From a virus, in IMG/VR virus record IMGVR_UViG_3300031837_000030, positions 1-43,713 of that record: a stretch of DNA of 43,713 nt. One strand, given 5' to 3'. The notes beneath the pieces are model-generated. The model worked only from the letters and a program-made list of their open reading frames with translations. It had not been told where the DNA came from and made no database searches. Made by a program: the position numbers and the translations under genes. This document shows positions 16,671-23,849 of this stretch, in pieces (the stretch's first letter is position 1; every line of letters begins with the position of its first letter).

Positions 16671-17138
16671 TCACAGTTCTTTCAGTGAAATCTTTCCGCC
16701 GCTCTTGTTGATTAGACCCGCCTTGTTGAGCGTGCATACGACTCCAGCGATACTGCCATTCGCGCAGCCAATGAGGATGCGTAGCTGGGTCTGCGTCATA
16801 GCGCCGTGAACCATCAGCGCGTCAATAGCCTTTGCGGGGTGACCGCTGAGCTTCTGCTTCCACTGCTCCCATGCCGCGCTCACGCGTGGAGTCGCAGCCG
16901 TAGCGGATCCGCCCATCGCATCAAGCTCGCCAAACATCTTCTTGAGGCCGTTGTGAAGCGGAAAGAGAATGTCTCGTAGTTGGCTCACGCCTTGCTCGAT
17001 AGCCGCCGTCTTCTGGCGCTCCAATCGCAACTCTTCCTGCGCCTCAGCTAGTTGCTGATTGCGCTGATAGAGTTCGCGCTGGAGAGATTCAACCACGCCC
17101 TGCGGGCTGGGTGTTCCTGTAAGTATCAGTCCCATCAC
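16671..17138 (-). CDS. Coiled-coil plus winged-helix-like protein, 155 aa
   Basis: Residues 15-60 are a long coiled coil (LQRELYQRNQQLAEAQEEL). Residues 95-155 look like a winged helix-turn-helix domain (AKAIDALMVHGAMTQTQL, then GLINKSGGKISL), so it may be a dimeric DNA-binding protein. Its start overlaps the stop of the J-domain gene by ATGA, making the two co-translated. Role unknown; transcriptional regulation or replication accessory is plausible. Confidence 0.65.
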   Translation of the reverse strand: MMGLILTGTPSPQGVVESLQRELYQRNQQLAEAQEELRLERQKTAAIEQGVSQLRDILFPLHNGLKKMFGELDAMGGSATAATPRVSAAWEQWKQKLSGHPAKAIDALMVHGAMTQTQLRILIGCANGSIAGVVCTLNKAGLINKSGGKISLKEL

Positions 17139-17734
17139 TCACCGCTTCCTTGCATCAGCTTTGCCCGGAACGCTCCGAGCGTCTGCGTGAGAATTGCTGG
17201 AGCGCCTACGTCTTCGAGGCGACGGATGTAAAAGAACGACATCTGCAACGCCTTGAGGTTCAGCCGCGCTTCGTCGTATTGGTCAATCGCCATGACGTAT
17301 TCGTGGGCGTGAGAGTGTGTGCCTGTCACCCACGCGACCGCCGCCTTACGCCAATGGCTGAATTGCATGAATAGTGCTGGGTCGCCAGTCTGCGGATTGT
17401 CGGGATGGTATTTCATGGCCTTCGCACGGAAGGCAGCGTCAATCTCGGCAACAGTAGGCGCGGGATTGTCAAAACCCAAACCCTGCTGCCACGAAAAATC
17501 TTCCTTCTTGCGTGAGAACCAGACAGCCACGCCGGGGTCAAGATGTTCATTGTCGCTGCGGGATACAAGCACAGAGGTCGCACCCAAACGCTCCAACTCT
17601 TGCGTTAGTTTTTGGCGCGTGACAGCCCAGCCCTCCTTCCATCGGCCTTGACCCACACGCTCCTTGATGCGGGTGCGCTCTAAACCATCCGGCCACTTCA
17701 ACTTTGTCTCTTCGATAATGTCAATCTTCGCCAT
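17135..17734 (-). CDS. J-domain protein with split flanking domain, 199 aa
   Basis: Residues about 90-130 (TVAEIDAAFRAKAMKYHPDNP) form a DnaJ-like J domain with the HPD motif, which in known J proteins stimulates Hsp70 ATPase. The N-terminal segment (KWPDGLERT, ELERLGATSVLVS, DPGVAVWFSRK) and the C-terminal segment (DEARLNLKALQ, RRLEDVGAP, LGAFRAKL) resemble two halves of a domain found in a known phage and plasmid family, where I recall the J domain coming after both. Here it seems placed between them. First full-length gene after the leftward regulator; overlaps the next gene. Confidence 0.72.
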   Translation of the reverse strand: MAKIDIIEETKLKWPDGLERTRIKERVGQGRWKEGWAVTRQKLTQELERLGATSVLVSRSDNEHLDPGVAVWFSRKKEDFSWQQGLGFDNPAPTVAEIDAAFRAKAMKYHPDNPQTGDPALFMQFSHWRKAAVAWVTGTHSHAHEYVMAIDQYDEARLNLKALQMSFFYIRRLEDVGAPAILTQTLGAFRAKLMQGSGE

Positions 17735-17950
17735 TTATTTCGCTCCAATCTTGTAGTAGGTGATGACCGAAGTCTTTTGTTTGCGGAACCCAAACCGATT
17801 TAGAATCTTCGGGCCGATGTCGCGCTTGCCAAGGTAAACATCTGATAGATATGCCGCAGAAACGCCCAGCGATATAGCGAACTGGCGCAGTGATTGCGAC
17901 TTTTGACGCTCTTTTATCAGGCGCAGAATATGATCTTTTGTCACTTCCAT
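17735..17950 (-). CDS. Cro/CI-type helix-turn-helix regulator, 71 aa
   Basis: A short DNA-binding regulator whose HTH lies at LRQFAISLGVSAAYLSDVYLGKRDIGPKI (residues 21-49). ATG 17950 is chosen because the -10 box of its own promoter lies only 7 bases upstream, so the transcript would begin at or next to the start codon (leaderless). A longer frame to TTG 17986 would overlap the -35 box. It is the first gene of the leftward unit and faces the ParB-like gene, so it likely binds the control region and chooses between the two units. The protein is small for a CI repressor and more Cro-like. Confidence 0.82.
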   Translation of the reverse strand: MEVTKDHILRLIKERQKSQSLRQFAISLGVSAAYLSDVYLGKRDIGPKILNRFGFRKQKTSVITYYKIGAK

Positions 17951-17957
17951 GAAACCG

Positions 17958-17986
17958 AATTTATACCCTCTCAGGGTGGGTGTCAA
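17958..17986 (-). promoter_or_regulatory. Leftward promoter of the regulator
   Basis: On the minus strand TTGACA (17981-17986), a 17-base spacer and TAAATT (17958-17963) give a sigma-70-type promoter. The start of transcription would fall about 17951, one base before ATG 17950, so the message should be leaderless. The same hexamers and spacing occur in the rightward promoter. Confidence 0.65.
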
Positions 17987-17989
17987 CTT

Positions 17990-18046
17990 ATTTTAGCAAT
18001 GTTAGCCAATTCCGCTTGACACGTTTCTACGCATCGGCTAAATTGG
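17990..18046. promoter_or_regulatory. Candidate operators of the divergent control region
   Basis: Three related motifs lie between and over the two promoters: TTAGCAAT (about 17993-18000) and TTAGCCAAT (18002-18010) as direct repeats, and ATTTAGCCGATG on the opposite strand (complement of 18032-18043), which overlaps the -10 box of the rightward promoter. A TTAGCC...GGCTAA pair forms an inverted repeat around the rightward -35. These are candidate sites for the HTH regulator; seen by eye only. Confidence 0.45.
18016..18044 (+). promoter_or_regulatory. Rightward promoter of the early region
   Basis: TTGACA (18016-18021), a 17-base spacer and TAAATT (18039-18044) form a sigma-70-type promoter reading into the ParB-like gene, whose ATG is 18085 with AGGAG upstream. 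The hexamers are identical to those of the leftward promoter. Confidence 0.68.
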
Positions 18047-18084
18047 ATACACGCTCAAGAACGAAAGAGCACAGGAGATGACAC

Positions 18085-18888
18085 ATGGCAAGCGGCGTAA
18101 AGGAACTTGAGGGGCGCGTAGGCGTTCGAGACATGGTGCGGTTCGACCCATTCAAAATCAAGGTCGAGAAAAACTTCAACCCCCGCGTGAAGGAAACTCT
18201 ACGCGCCAATATCGACCGCTTGAAGCCCATGATTGCTTCGGCTGGTGGCGTACTTCAGCCTCTCTGGGTGCGCCGCGATGGTGAGGATTGCATCCTGATT
18301 GATGGTGAATCCCGCCTGACTGCCGTCAAGGAACTCATCAAGGAAGGACTTCTGCCGGCAACAGAGGGGAAGGACGACAAGCCCTTTGGTGTTCCTGTTC
18401 TGTGTATGGAAGGTTCCGCGGATGAAGTCACGCGCATCAAGTATGCGATGACAGCTAACGGCGGCGCTCCGCTTGAGAAGTGGGAGATTGGTAAGAACTA
18501 CGCTCGTCTCATCAACCTCGGACAGACAGAGGAAGATATCGCCACGGCGTTCGGCAAGACTCCGCAGTACATCGCTTCCTGTCTCGCTCTCAACGATGCC
18601 GACGACACTGTAAAGCATATGTTGGTAATGGGTGAGGTTTCTGAGGGCAAGGCTGTATCAGCCGTCAAGAAGTTTGGTTCGAAGGCCGCAGAGCACATTG
18701 CGGCGGCTCCGAAAAACGCCAAGGGCAAAGTAGTACGCGAGCGGAAGCAGGAGTTTGACGTGAAAGCTCTCGTAAAGGCTGTGCGTGTACTTCTGGCGGA
18801 TGCCGCCCAACAAGGCAAGCCTGTCGTGTTTGAGATTCATTCCGATCTCGTCCGCGATGTACGCGAAGCAATGAAGGGCGCTAAGTAG
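18085..18888 (+). CDS. ParB/KorB-like DNA-binding protein, 267 aa
   Basis: The N-terminal ParB/Srx domain shows FNPRVKETL, then VLQPLWVRR and the DGESRLTAV box (residues about 30-90), the family's [DE]GxxRxxA signature. A KorB-type HTH follows (TEEDIATAFGKTPQYIASCL, residues about 150-170). The C-terminal part (VKALVKAVRVLLADAAQQ) is helical. It is the first gene of the rightward unit and has no ParA partner nearby, so partition is doubtful. A role as an early regulator or DNA organiser is more likely. Family members bind CTP, but residues for that were not checked. ATG 18085 has a clear ribosome-binding site. Confidence 0.82.
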   Translation: MASGVKELEGRVGVRDMVRFDPFKIKVEKNFNPRVKETLRANIDRLKPMIASAGGVLQPLWVRRDGEDCILIDGESRLTAVKELIKEGLLPATEGKDDKPFGVPVLCMEGSADEVTRIKYAMTANGGAPLEKWEIGKNYARLINLGQTEEDIATAFGKTPQYIASCLALNDADDTVKHMLVMGEVSEGKAVSAVKKFGSKAAEHIAAAPKNAKGKVVRERKQEFDVKALVKAVRVLLADAAQQGKPVVFEIHSDLVRDVREAMKGAK

Positions 18889-18960
18889 TTTCGGCCTAAG
18901 CTGATTCACCCCCACCACTCAACCGTCTAGCGGAGTTGCTAGAAAGCAAGGGTAATAACC

Positions 18961-19452
18961 ATGAACACCTACAAAGTCTGGATGTCCGCAACAAGCACTA
19001 TCAACACGACCCTCGAAGTTGAGGCGCAGGATGAGCAAGACGCTCTGGAGAAGGCAAGAGATTACGCCATCGAGAACAGCCGCAATGCGGCGTCTGACCT
19101 TAGCTGGTACTACGAAGGCTCGGGCGATGTCGAATTAGACGATGAGTGCTGCTGGAAAGCGGACTTGGTACCCCCGCCGCCGCCCTACAAAAGCCCCACG
19201 GAGCGCATGGCTGAACTGATTGGCTCCCACCCGTTCACCGTAGTTGCGGAGAAGCGGTACTACCGCCTGTTCGCTGGCACAGAGGATGTCACCTTCACCG
19301 TCGCTAACTTTATGGGCTTGAAAACTCAAATGAGCGCGGGAAAGTACAAGTGTGACGCTGTGATGATGAATCCCACCACTTGCGCCAACGAGGTTCTAAC
19401 CAACCTATGCTCGAAGATCGGGCGTGAAGTCGGCCCCGTAACCGTACTCTAG
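18961..19452 (+). CDS. Hypothetical protein, 163 aa
   Basis: Starts MNTYKVWMSATSTINTT, with an N-terminal beta strand then EVEAQDEQDALEKARDYA, the pattern of small phage proteins with an N-terminal alpha/beta domain. A proline run (PPPPPYKSP) separates it from a C-terminal domain with several cysteines (YKCDAVMMNPTTC, LTNLCSKIG). The 72-base gap before it holds a small hairpin (CTAGC/GCTAG, 18926-18941) and a 13-base motif that recurs before the next gene. Function unknown. Confidence 0.68.
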   Translation: MNTYKVWMSATSTINTTLEVEAQDEQDALEKARDYAIENSRNAASDLSWYYEGSGDVELDDECCWKADLVPPPPPYKSPTERMAELIGSHPFTVVAEKRYYRLFAGTEDVTFTVANFMGLKTQMSAGKYKCDAVMMNPTTCANEVLTNLCSKIGREVGPVTVL

Positions 19453-19475
19453 CCCCACCACTCAAGGAGAAATAT

Positions 19476-20258
19476 ATGGACATTGTAAATATGGTCGGTG
19501 GAGTGATTTTTAGCGCAGCGGCGACCGTACTGAAAGACGCGTTGGTTGAAGCGGTAGAGAAGAAGGCCGACCTGCGCAGTGCCGACCTGTACGGTGCCAA
19601 CCTGTACGGTGCCTACCTGCGCGGTGCCAACCTGTACGGTGCCGACCTGCGCGGTGCCTACCTGTACGGTGCCAACCTGTACGGTGCCTACCTGCGCGGT
19701 GCCAACCTGTACGGTGCCGACCTGCGCGGTGCCGACCTGCGCGGTGCCAACCTGTACGGTGCCGACCTGCGCGGTGCCTACCTGCGCGGTGCCGACCTGC
19801 GCGGTGCCTACCTGCGCGGTGCCAACCTGTACGGTGCCAACCTGCGCGGTGCCGACCTGCGCGGTGCCAACCTGTACGGTGCCGACCTGCGCGGTGCCAA
19901 CCTGCGCAGTGCCGACCTGTACGGTGCCGACCTGCGCAGTGCCGACCTGCGCGGTGCCTACCTGCGCGGTGCCGACGGAGAGAAAAAGAAGGCCCACTCT
20001 ATCCGTATCTTTTCATCTTCCCTGTATCCCTTCGTAGTGCTTGCTGTGCTGTTTGAAGATGGGGAGCGCATGGTCAAGATGGGGTGCCTAGAGAAGACAC
20101 TGGCCCAGTGGAAGAAAGTAGGTATCCGTAAGAGCAACTTGTCCGAGTTTCCTGACGACAAATCCGAAAAATGTGAAGATCGCGTCGGTCTGTTCAATCT
20201 GGCTAAGGCTGCGGTTACGCGCATGAATCTGCCACCGAAAGCGAAGGCAACCAAATGA
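19476..20258 (+). CDS. Pentapeptide-repeat protein, 260 aa
   Basis: Residues 31-165 are 27 consecutive A[DNY]L[RY][GS] pentapeptides, which should fold as a right-handed quadrilateral beta-helix. In known cases such helices mimic the shape or charge of DNA. A 30-residue N-terminal helix (VLKDALVEAVEKK) and an 88-residue C-terminal domain with GCLEKTLAQWKKVG flank it. The C-terminal domain resembles those of other phage pentapeptide proteins. The 15-bp DNA units are nearly identical, which implies recent expansion. ATG 19476 has AAGGAG upstream. The target (for example gyrase or a nuclease) is unknown. Confidence 0.88.
   Translation: MDIVNMVGGVIFSAAATVLKDALVEAVEKKADLRSADLYGANLYGAYLRGANLYGADLRGAYLYGANLYGAYLRGANLYGADLRGADLRGANLYGADLRGAYLRGADLRGAYLRGANLYGANLRGADLRGANLYGADLRGANLRSADLYGADLRSADLRGAYLRGADGEKKKAHSIRIFSSSLYPFVVLAVLFEDGERMVKMGCLEKTLAQWKKVGIRKSNLSEFPDDKSEKCEDRVGLFNLAKAAVTRMNLPPKAKATK
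19566..19970 (+). repeat. Tandem array of 27 15-bp units inside the pentapeptide gene
   Basis: The unit is GCC-NAC-CTG-YRC-RGT: Ala and Leu codons never vary, while codon 2 is GAC, AAC or TAC, codon 4 is CGC or TAC, and codon 5 is GGT or AGT. Stops are absent in another forward frame and in an antisense frame, because the period is a multiple of three. Confidence 0.93.
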
Positions 20259-20389
20259 CCTACGACGCAACCGCGCTCCTCGCTATCTACGTTTTTCTCG
20301 CCATACCTGCGTTCCTTGCTGCAATAGGTATTACGCAGTGGCTGGTTGAGTTTGTAATGTTTGCAGCACACCTCTGGAGGACACGATGA
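20255..20389 (+). CDS. Small membrane protein, 44 aa
   Basis: ATG 20255 overlaps the stop of the pentapeptide gene (ATGA), and its own stop overlaps the next start (ATGA at 20386). The product, MTYDATALLAIYVFLAIP and on, is a single hydrophobic helix of about 30 residues with a basic end (WRTR). Likely an inner-membrane protein of unknown role. Perfect coupling on both sides supports it. Confidence 0.65.
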   Translation: MTYDATALLAIYVFLAIPAFLAAIGITQWLVEFVMFAAHLWRTR

Positions 20390-20616
20390 GCGAAGCAATT
20401 GAAGGCCGCAAGGTTCGCCAGTTGGTTGTGGTGAGCGATACCGAGCATCAGGAAGGCATCTTCGCAGTTGTATGCGAGGACGGAACGATGTGGGAGCGCA
20501 GATATCTCTACAACGGGACGGCAGGCGGCAATAGGGGTTTGCCTGAAAACTTCGCTAACGTCTGGTTGCAGATTCAAGCCCCACCTGAACCAGACAACCA
20601 AGACATCAAGTTTTAG
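20386..20616 (+). CDS. Hypothetical small protein, 76 aa
   Basis: Starts MSEAIEGRKVRQLVVVS, followed by a beta-hairpin motif (GIFAVVCEDGTMWERRYLYNG) that is frequent in short phage proteins of unknown function, and an acidic Pro/Asp-rich tail. Coupled to the membrane protein upstream. Soluble, beta-rich; no known activity. Confidence 0.68.
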   Translation: MSEAIEGRKVRQLVVVSDTEHQEGIFAVVCEDGTMWERRYLYNGTAGGNRGLPENFANVWLQIQAPPEPDNQDIKF

Positions 20617-20641
20617 TAACCCTCTACCAAGGAGCAAGAAA

Positions 20642-21202
20642 ATGCAGATTGACCAGAATAAAGTCGAGTTAGCGATTGTTGAGCAAGTTGCGGGCGAGCT
20701 TATCGAAGCTGATGGTTTGCGTGACCTCGTAGCTAAAACCGTTGAGCGCCGCATTGACAACATCTTCAAAGAGACTGCCGACAAGCAGATTAGCGATGCC
20801 GTGATGGGCGCTATCAAGGCAGGATTCGAGCGGCCCTACCGCAAGGCCAATTCTTTCGGTCAACCTACAGGCGATCCGACAACAATCGCTGCGGAGCTTG
20901 AGAAGCAGGTTGCTGGTTACTGGAATCAGATGGTGGATAAGCAGGGAAATCCCGCCGATAATAGCTACAACAAAACCACCCGCGCCGAATGGGTGATGCT
21001 CAACATGGTCGCTTCCGACTTCCACGGAGAAATGAAACAGCACATGGTCAATGTAGCGGCTTCCCTGAAAGATGGGTTGCGCGCCAAGCTACACGAAACC
21101 GTCAACTGTATGCTGTCAGACGTTTTTCGCGTTCGCAGCTTGGAAGACCAGAAAATAAACCAGCAGAACGATTCAAGCTGCATCCACCCGAAAGCCAAGT
21201 AA
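20642..21202 (+). CDS. Hypothetical helical protein, 186 aa
   Basis: ATG 20642 follows AAGGAG with good spacing; a longer frame from 20468 overlaps the upstream gene and is rejected. The N-terminus is helical (VELAIVEQVAGELIEADGL, VAKTVERRIDNIFKETAD), and residues 90-130 include an aromatic segment (VAGYWNQMVDKQGNPADNSY). It is followed by the ERF annealing gene, so a recombination accessory role is possible. Family not recognised. Confidence 0.7.
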   Translation: MQIDQNKVELAIVEQVAGELIEADGLRDLVAKTVERRIDNIFKETADKQISDAVMGAIKAGFERPYRKANSFGQPTGDPTTIAAELEKQVAGYWNQMVDKQGNPADNSYNKTTRAEWVMLNMVASDFHGEMKQHMVNVAASLKDGLRAKLHETVNCMLSDVFRVRSLEDQKINQQNDSSCIHPKAK

Positions 21203-21230
21203 CCGAATCAGAACTCTAAGGAGCAATACA

Positions 21231-22034
21231 GTGCCAGAAAACACGCAAATTGAGCGCGTAGCAACCACGCCGTCAGGGATGCAGCTTCTCGCGGAGCTAT
21301 CCCGCAAGGTGACAGACCCGCAGGCTGCAATTGAGATTGCCAAGCAGATTGTTGACCTTGAAACCAAGTGGGAAGAGATGCGCCAGAGCCGGGACAGATT
21401 CGATTGGGAGAAGTTGGAGCGCCAGGCGAAGGTTGAGTTTGCGGAGGCGTTCAAGAAGTTCAAGGACGATGCTCCCCGGATTCTCAAGACCAAGCACGTC
21501 TACTTCGAGAGCAAGAAGGCTGATTCCCCGGCGACGAGCTACTACCACGTCGAACTGGACAAGGCTTGCGAGCTGCTGATTCCCGCGCTTCTCAAGGTCG
21601 GCATAACGCACCGCTGGAAATGCACAGACCTTCCCGGTGGCATGACCCGCGTTACCTGCTTCCTGCGGCACAGGCTGGGCTATGAGGAGGAGGGCGCTTC
21701 ACTGGCTGGCCCTGCTGACCAGAGCGGCGGCAAGAACCCCATTCAGGGCGTTGGTTCCTCTACGTCCTACCTTGAGCGCTACACGTTCTTGGCTACCTGC
21801 GGCATCGTCGCTTCCAACACGGACAATGACGGCAACTTGCCGGGAATGACTCAGGGTGAGGCTGATATCCACATTGCGGCTATCCGAGCAGAGGAAGACG
21901 CTGTGAAGGTGATGGCGGCATGGACTAAGGCCATCGAATCGGCCAAGAAGTTCACCCCGCCAGATTACCGGGCTATGACTATCTACACCGAAGCGCGAGA
22001 CGAACGCCTGAAGGAATTGAGGAAATCCAAATGA
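21231..22034 (+). CDS. erf: ERF-family single-strand annealing protein, 267 aa
   Basis: ERF proteins anneal single-stranded DNA for phage recombination and circularisation. Residues about 105-125 (ATSYYHVELDKACELLIPAL) and 170-192 (GVGSSTSYLERYTFLATCGI) carry the family's core pattern, including the GSxxSYxxRYxxL-type segment, followed by an acidic DND. The start is GTG 21231 with AAGGAG upstream. The YqaJ-type exonuclease lies two genes on, forming the classic exonuclease-annealase pair. The C-terminal 60 residues are helical and acidic. Confidence 0.85.
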   Translation: MPENTQIERVATTPSGMQLLAELSRKVTDPQAAIEIAKQIVDLETKWEEMRQSRDRFDWEKLERQAKVEFAEAFKKFKDDAPRILKTKHVYFESKKADSPATSYYHVELDKACELLIPALLKVGITHRWKCTDLPGGMTRVTCFLRHRLGYEEEGASLAGPADQSGGKNPIQGVGSSTSYLERYTFLATCGIVASNTDNDGNLPGMTQGEADIHIAAIRAEEDAVKVMAAWTKAIESAKKFTPPDYRAMTIYTEARDERLKELRKSK

Positions 22035-22270
22035 CCACGACCATTGTTAGGTGTGACCTATGCAAAGAGGAACTACCCGCCCAATCCAAGAAGGTTGCCG
22101 TGCAGATGGTGTTCACCACGGAGCAAACGGAGGGTAGAAGCACTACCCCATACCTATCCCTTGAGAGTATTGATTGCTGCAAGAAATGTCTTGACCGACT
22201 AATCGACAGCCATCCCCTTCACGCCTCTGGCGCACAAGGCTACAACGATTACCAATGGAGGCAGCAATGA
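22031..22270 (+). CDS. Small zinc-binding protein, 79 aa
   Basis: Two cysteine pairs, VRCDLCKEEL near the N-terminus and DCCKKCLD near residue 50, form a likely zinc finger around a beta-rich middle. ATG 22031 overlaps the ERF stop (ATGA) and the next start overlaps its stop. It sits between annealase and exonuclease, so it may be a recombination partner; this is inference. Confidence 0.7.
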   Translation: MTTTIVRCDLCKEELPAQSKKVAVQMVFTTEQTEGRSTTPYLSLESIDCCKKCLDRLIDSHPLHASGAQGYNDYQWRQQ

Positions 22271-22968
22271 GCAGAATCATTCGATGCACTCAAGGCGACG
22301 ACCTCTGGATAGCAGCACGCGTTGGCCGCATCACTGGCTCCAACGTAGACGCTCTCCTTGCCCCGCCAACGAGCCGCCAGTCCACGCGCAAGGGAATCAC
22401 CTACCCAGCTGGCACAGAGGCTCTAGAGAAGGCTGAGTACCGCCAGAAGCTCATCGTGGAGCGTATCTACGGGCGTGCTGTGGGCAACGTGACCACGCAG
22501 TACATGAGGGACGGCTCCGACCGGGAAGAGTTCGCCCGGATGCTCTACGAGGTTGACACGCAGCAAGTGGTTGAGCTGGTAGGATTCGCCCTGCACCCTC
22601 TCTGGGATTGGTTTGGAGCGTCTGCGGATGGTCTGGTAGGCGATAAGGGCGGCGTAGAGCTAAAGTGCCCGGCTGAGACTACGCATGACACCTACGCCCA
22701 GGACATCAACCTGCTAGTGGATGAGTACAAGGGCCAAGTTCTCGGCAACCTGATTTGCTTCCCCGAGCGCGACTGGTGGGACTTGGCGAGTTTCCAGCCC
22801 TACGCCCCGGATGCAATCAAGCTGCTCAAAGCTCCCCGCTTCCACCGCTCCGACTGGAAAGAAACCATCGCCAAGATCGAATTCAATGCGCTGGAGATGA
22901 ATGAGCAGATTGAGGCAGAGATCGCGAAGCGTGGTCTACCGCCTACGGTTTGGAGAATTATCGAATGA
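22267..22968 (+). CDS. YqaJ-type exonuclease, 233 aa
   Basis: A lambda-exonuclease-like nuclease that resects DNA ends to feed the annealase. ATG 22267 (MSRIIRCTQGDDLWIAARVGRITGSN) overlaps the upstream stop; the ORF from 22255 is not needed. The WxxxRxGxITGSN opening and the catalytic set WFGASADGLVG...GGVELKCP (Asp, then Glu-Leu-Lys) at residues about 119-137 are characteristic. A helical region with VLGNLICF and a C-terminal helix complete the fold. The ERF gene lies just upstream. Confidence 0.87.
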   Translation: MSRIIRCTQGDDLWIAARVGRITGSNVDALLAPPTSRQSTRKGITYPAGTEALEKAEYRQKLIVERIYGRAVGNVTTQYMRDGSDREEFARMLYEVDTQQVVELVGFALHPLWDWFGASADGLVGDKGGVELKCPAETTHDTYAQDINLLVDEYKGQVLGNLICFPERDWWDLASFQPYAPDAIKLLKAPRFHRSDWKETIAKIEFNALEMNEQIEAEIAKRGLPPTVWRIIE

Positions 22969-23069
22969 ACGCTCTACTGTAAATTCCTTGGCGATACATA
23001 GGAGTCTCGCTCATCATCATCGTTTGCGGTTGGGTGTATGACCGCGATAGTAAGCGCGACGAAGATTAG
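22965..23069 (+). pseudogene. Tiny membrane-protein gene interrupted by TAA
   Basis: ATG 22965 overlaps the exonuclease stop (ATGA). The frame reads MNALL, then TAA at 22980-22982, then 28 further codons (IPWRYIGVSLIIIVCG and on) to TAG 23069. The downstream part is a typical single transmembrane helix with a charged end (DRDSKRDED). It is either broken by a nonsense change, restarts at an unusual codon, or reads through. The next gene starts right after with AGGAGG. Confidence 0.5.
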
Positions 23070-23078
23070 GAGGATGTG

Positions 23079-23249
23079 ATGTACGAAGCAGTTGCCAAGC
23101 ATATCGCTGAAGCAGAGAAGGCCCGCCAAGATGCGCGCGAGTTGCGCTCTAAGGGCTACGCCGAAGCCGCCCGCATCGCTGATATCCGCGAGCGCTTCCA
23201 TTTGAGTTTTGCCAAGATTGAAGAGGCCAGCAATGAACCTTCCCGATAA
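23079..23249 (+). CDS. Small helical protein, 56 aa
   Basis: ATG 23079 follows a perfect AGGAGG. The product (MYEAVAKHIAEAEKARQDAREL and on) is almost entirely helical and charged, with a short hydrophobic stretch (FHLSFAKI). Its last codons overlap the next small gene by 17 bases. Function unknown. Confidence 0.65.
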   Translation: MYEAVAKHIAEAEKARQDARELRSKGYAEAARIADIRERFHLSFAKIEEASNEPSR

Positions 23250-23352
23250 TCCCGCAAACGACCCCGAATCCCCAATGTACGAAGACGCCGAGCGCGAGAT
23301 TCAAGAGCGCGAAGACCAAGAACTCAGCCGCAGCAATCCCGATTACGAATAG
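23233..23352 (+). CDS. Small acidic protein, 39 aa
   Basis: ATG 23233 lies within the end of the 56-residue gene. The product is very acidic (AEREIQEREDQELSRSN), disordered or helical. Support: intact frame in a tightly packed operon, nine bases before the next gene with an AGAGGACACC ribosome-binding site. Could be a DNA mimic or adaptor; that is speculation. Confidence 0.5.
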   Translation: MNLPDNPANDPESPMYEDAEREIQEREDQELSRSNPDYE

Positions 23353-23360
23353 AGGACACC

Positions 23361-23849
23361 ATGCCAGATAAGTCACAAGCGCCCCAGAATGAATCGGATA
23401 GCAGTTCCGACAACAGCAATACGAGTTTCGGCAAGATTAGGGCGCACATCAACAATATCGAGCACCCGGTTGACGAACTTGCACAGCGATATTGCGATGA
23501 GGGTGCGATGCCGAGCACCGCCTATCGTAACGTCGCGCAGAGTTTGTACGACACAATCAACCCGATGCCAGCCTCCAAGCCAGAGCCGAGCACCCCAGTT
23601 GCCCCGCTGAATGAAAATTCTGGCGTCAAGCCTATCAACAAAGACCCCATGACTGATATTTGCAGGTGTGGACATAACCGCGAAGACCAAGCGCAGGAAG
23701 ATTACACGTTAGGTCGGTGCGGAGCGTGCAACAACTGCCTCAAGTTTGTATTCTCACACTCGAAGGGTTCGCCTAAAGACTTGGCCCCAGTAGCAGCAAG
23801 CGGGCCGCAGGATGGCGATACGGAGGTCAGCGATGCCGACAAAGGGTAA
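23361..23849 (+). CDS. Cysteine-cluster protein, 162 aa
   Basis: The N-terminal third is polar and Ser/Asn-rich (QNESDSSSDNSNTSFGK). Residues 30-70 contain a helical segment (VDELAQRYCDEGAMPSTAYRN). A C-terminal zinc-type cluster CRCGHNREDQ...CGACNNCLKF (residues about 102-130) precedes a polar tail. ATG 23361 after AGAGGACACC. Zn-binding small phage protein of unknown role. Confidence 0.68.
   Translation: MPDKSQAPQNESDSSSDNSNTSFGKIRAHINNIEHPVDELAQRYCDEGAMPSTAYRNVAQSLYDTINPMPASKPEPSTPVAPLNENSGVKPINKDPMTDICRCGHNREDQAQEDYTLGRCGACNNCLKFVFSHSKGSPKDLAPVAASGPQDGDTEVSDADKG

Noticed and set aside
19566-19970. CRISPR-like repeat array
   Set aside because: The 15-bp tandem units have no spacers and encode pentapeptides in frame.
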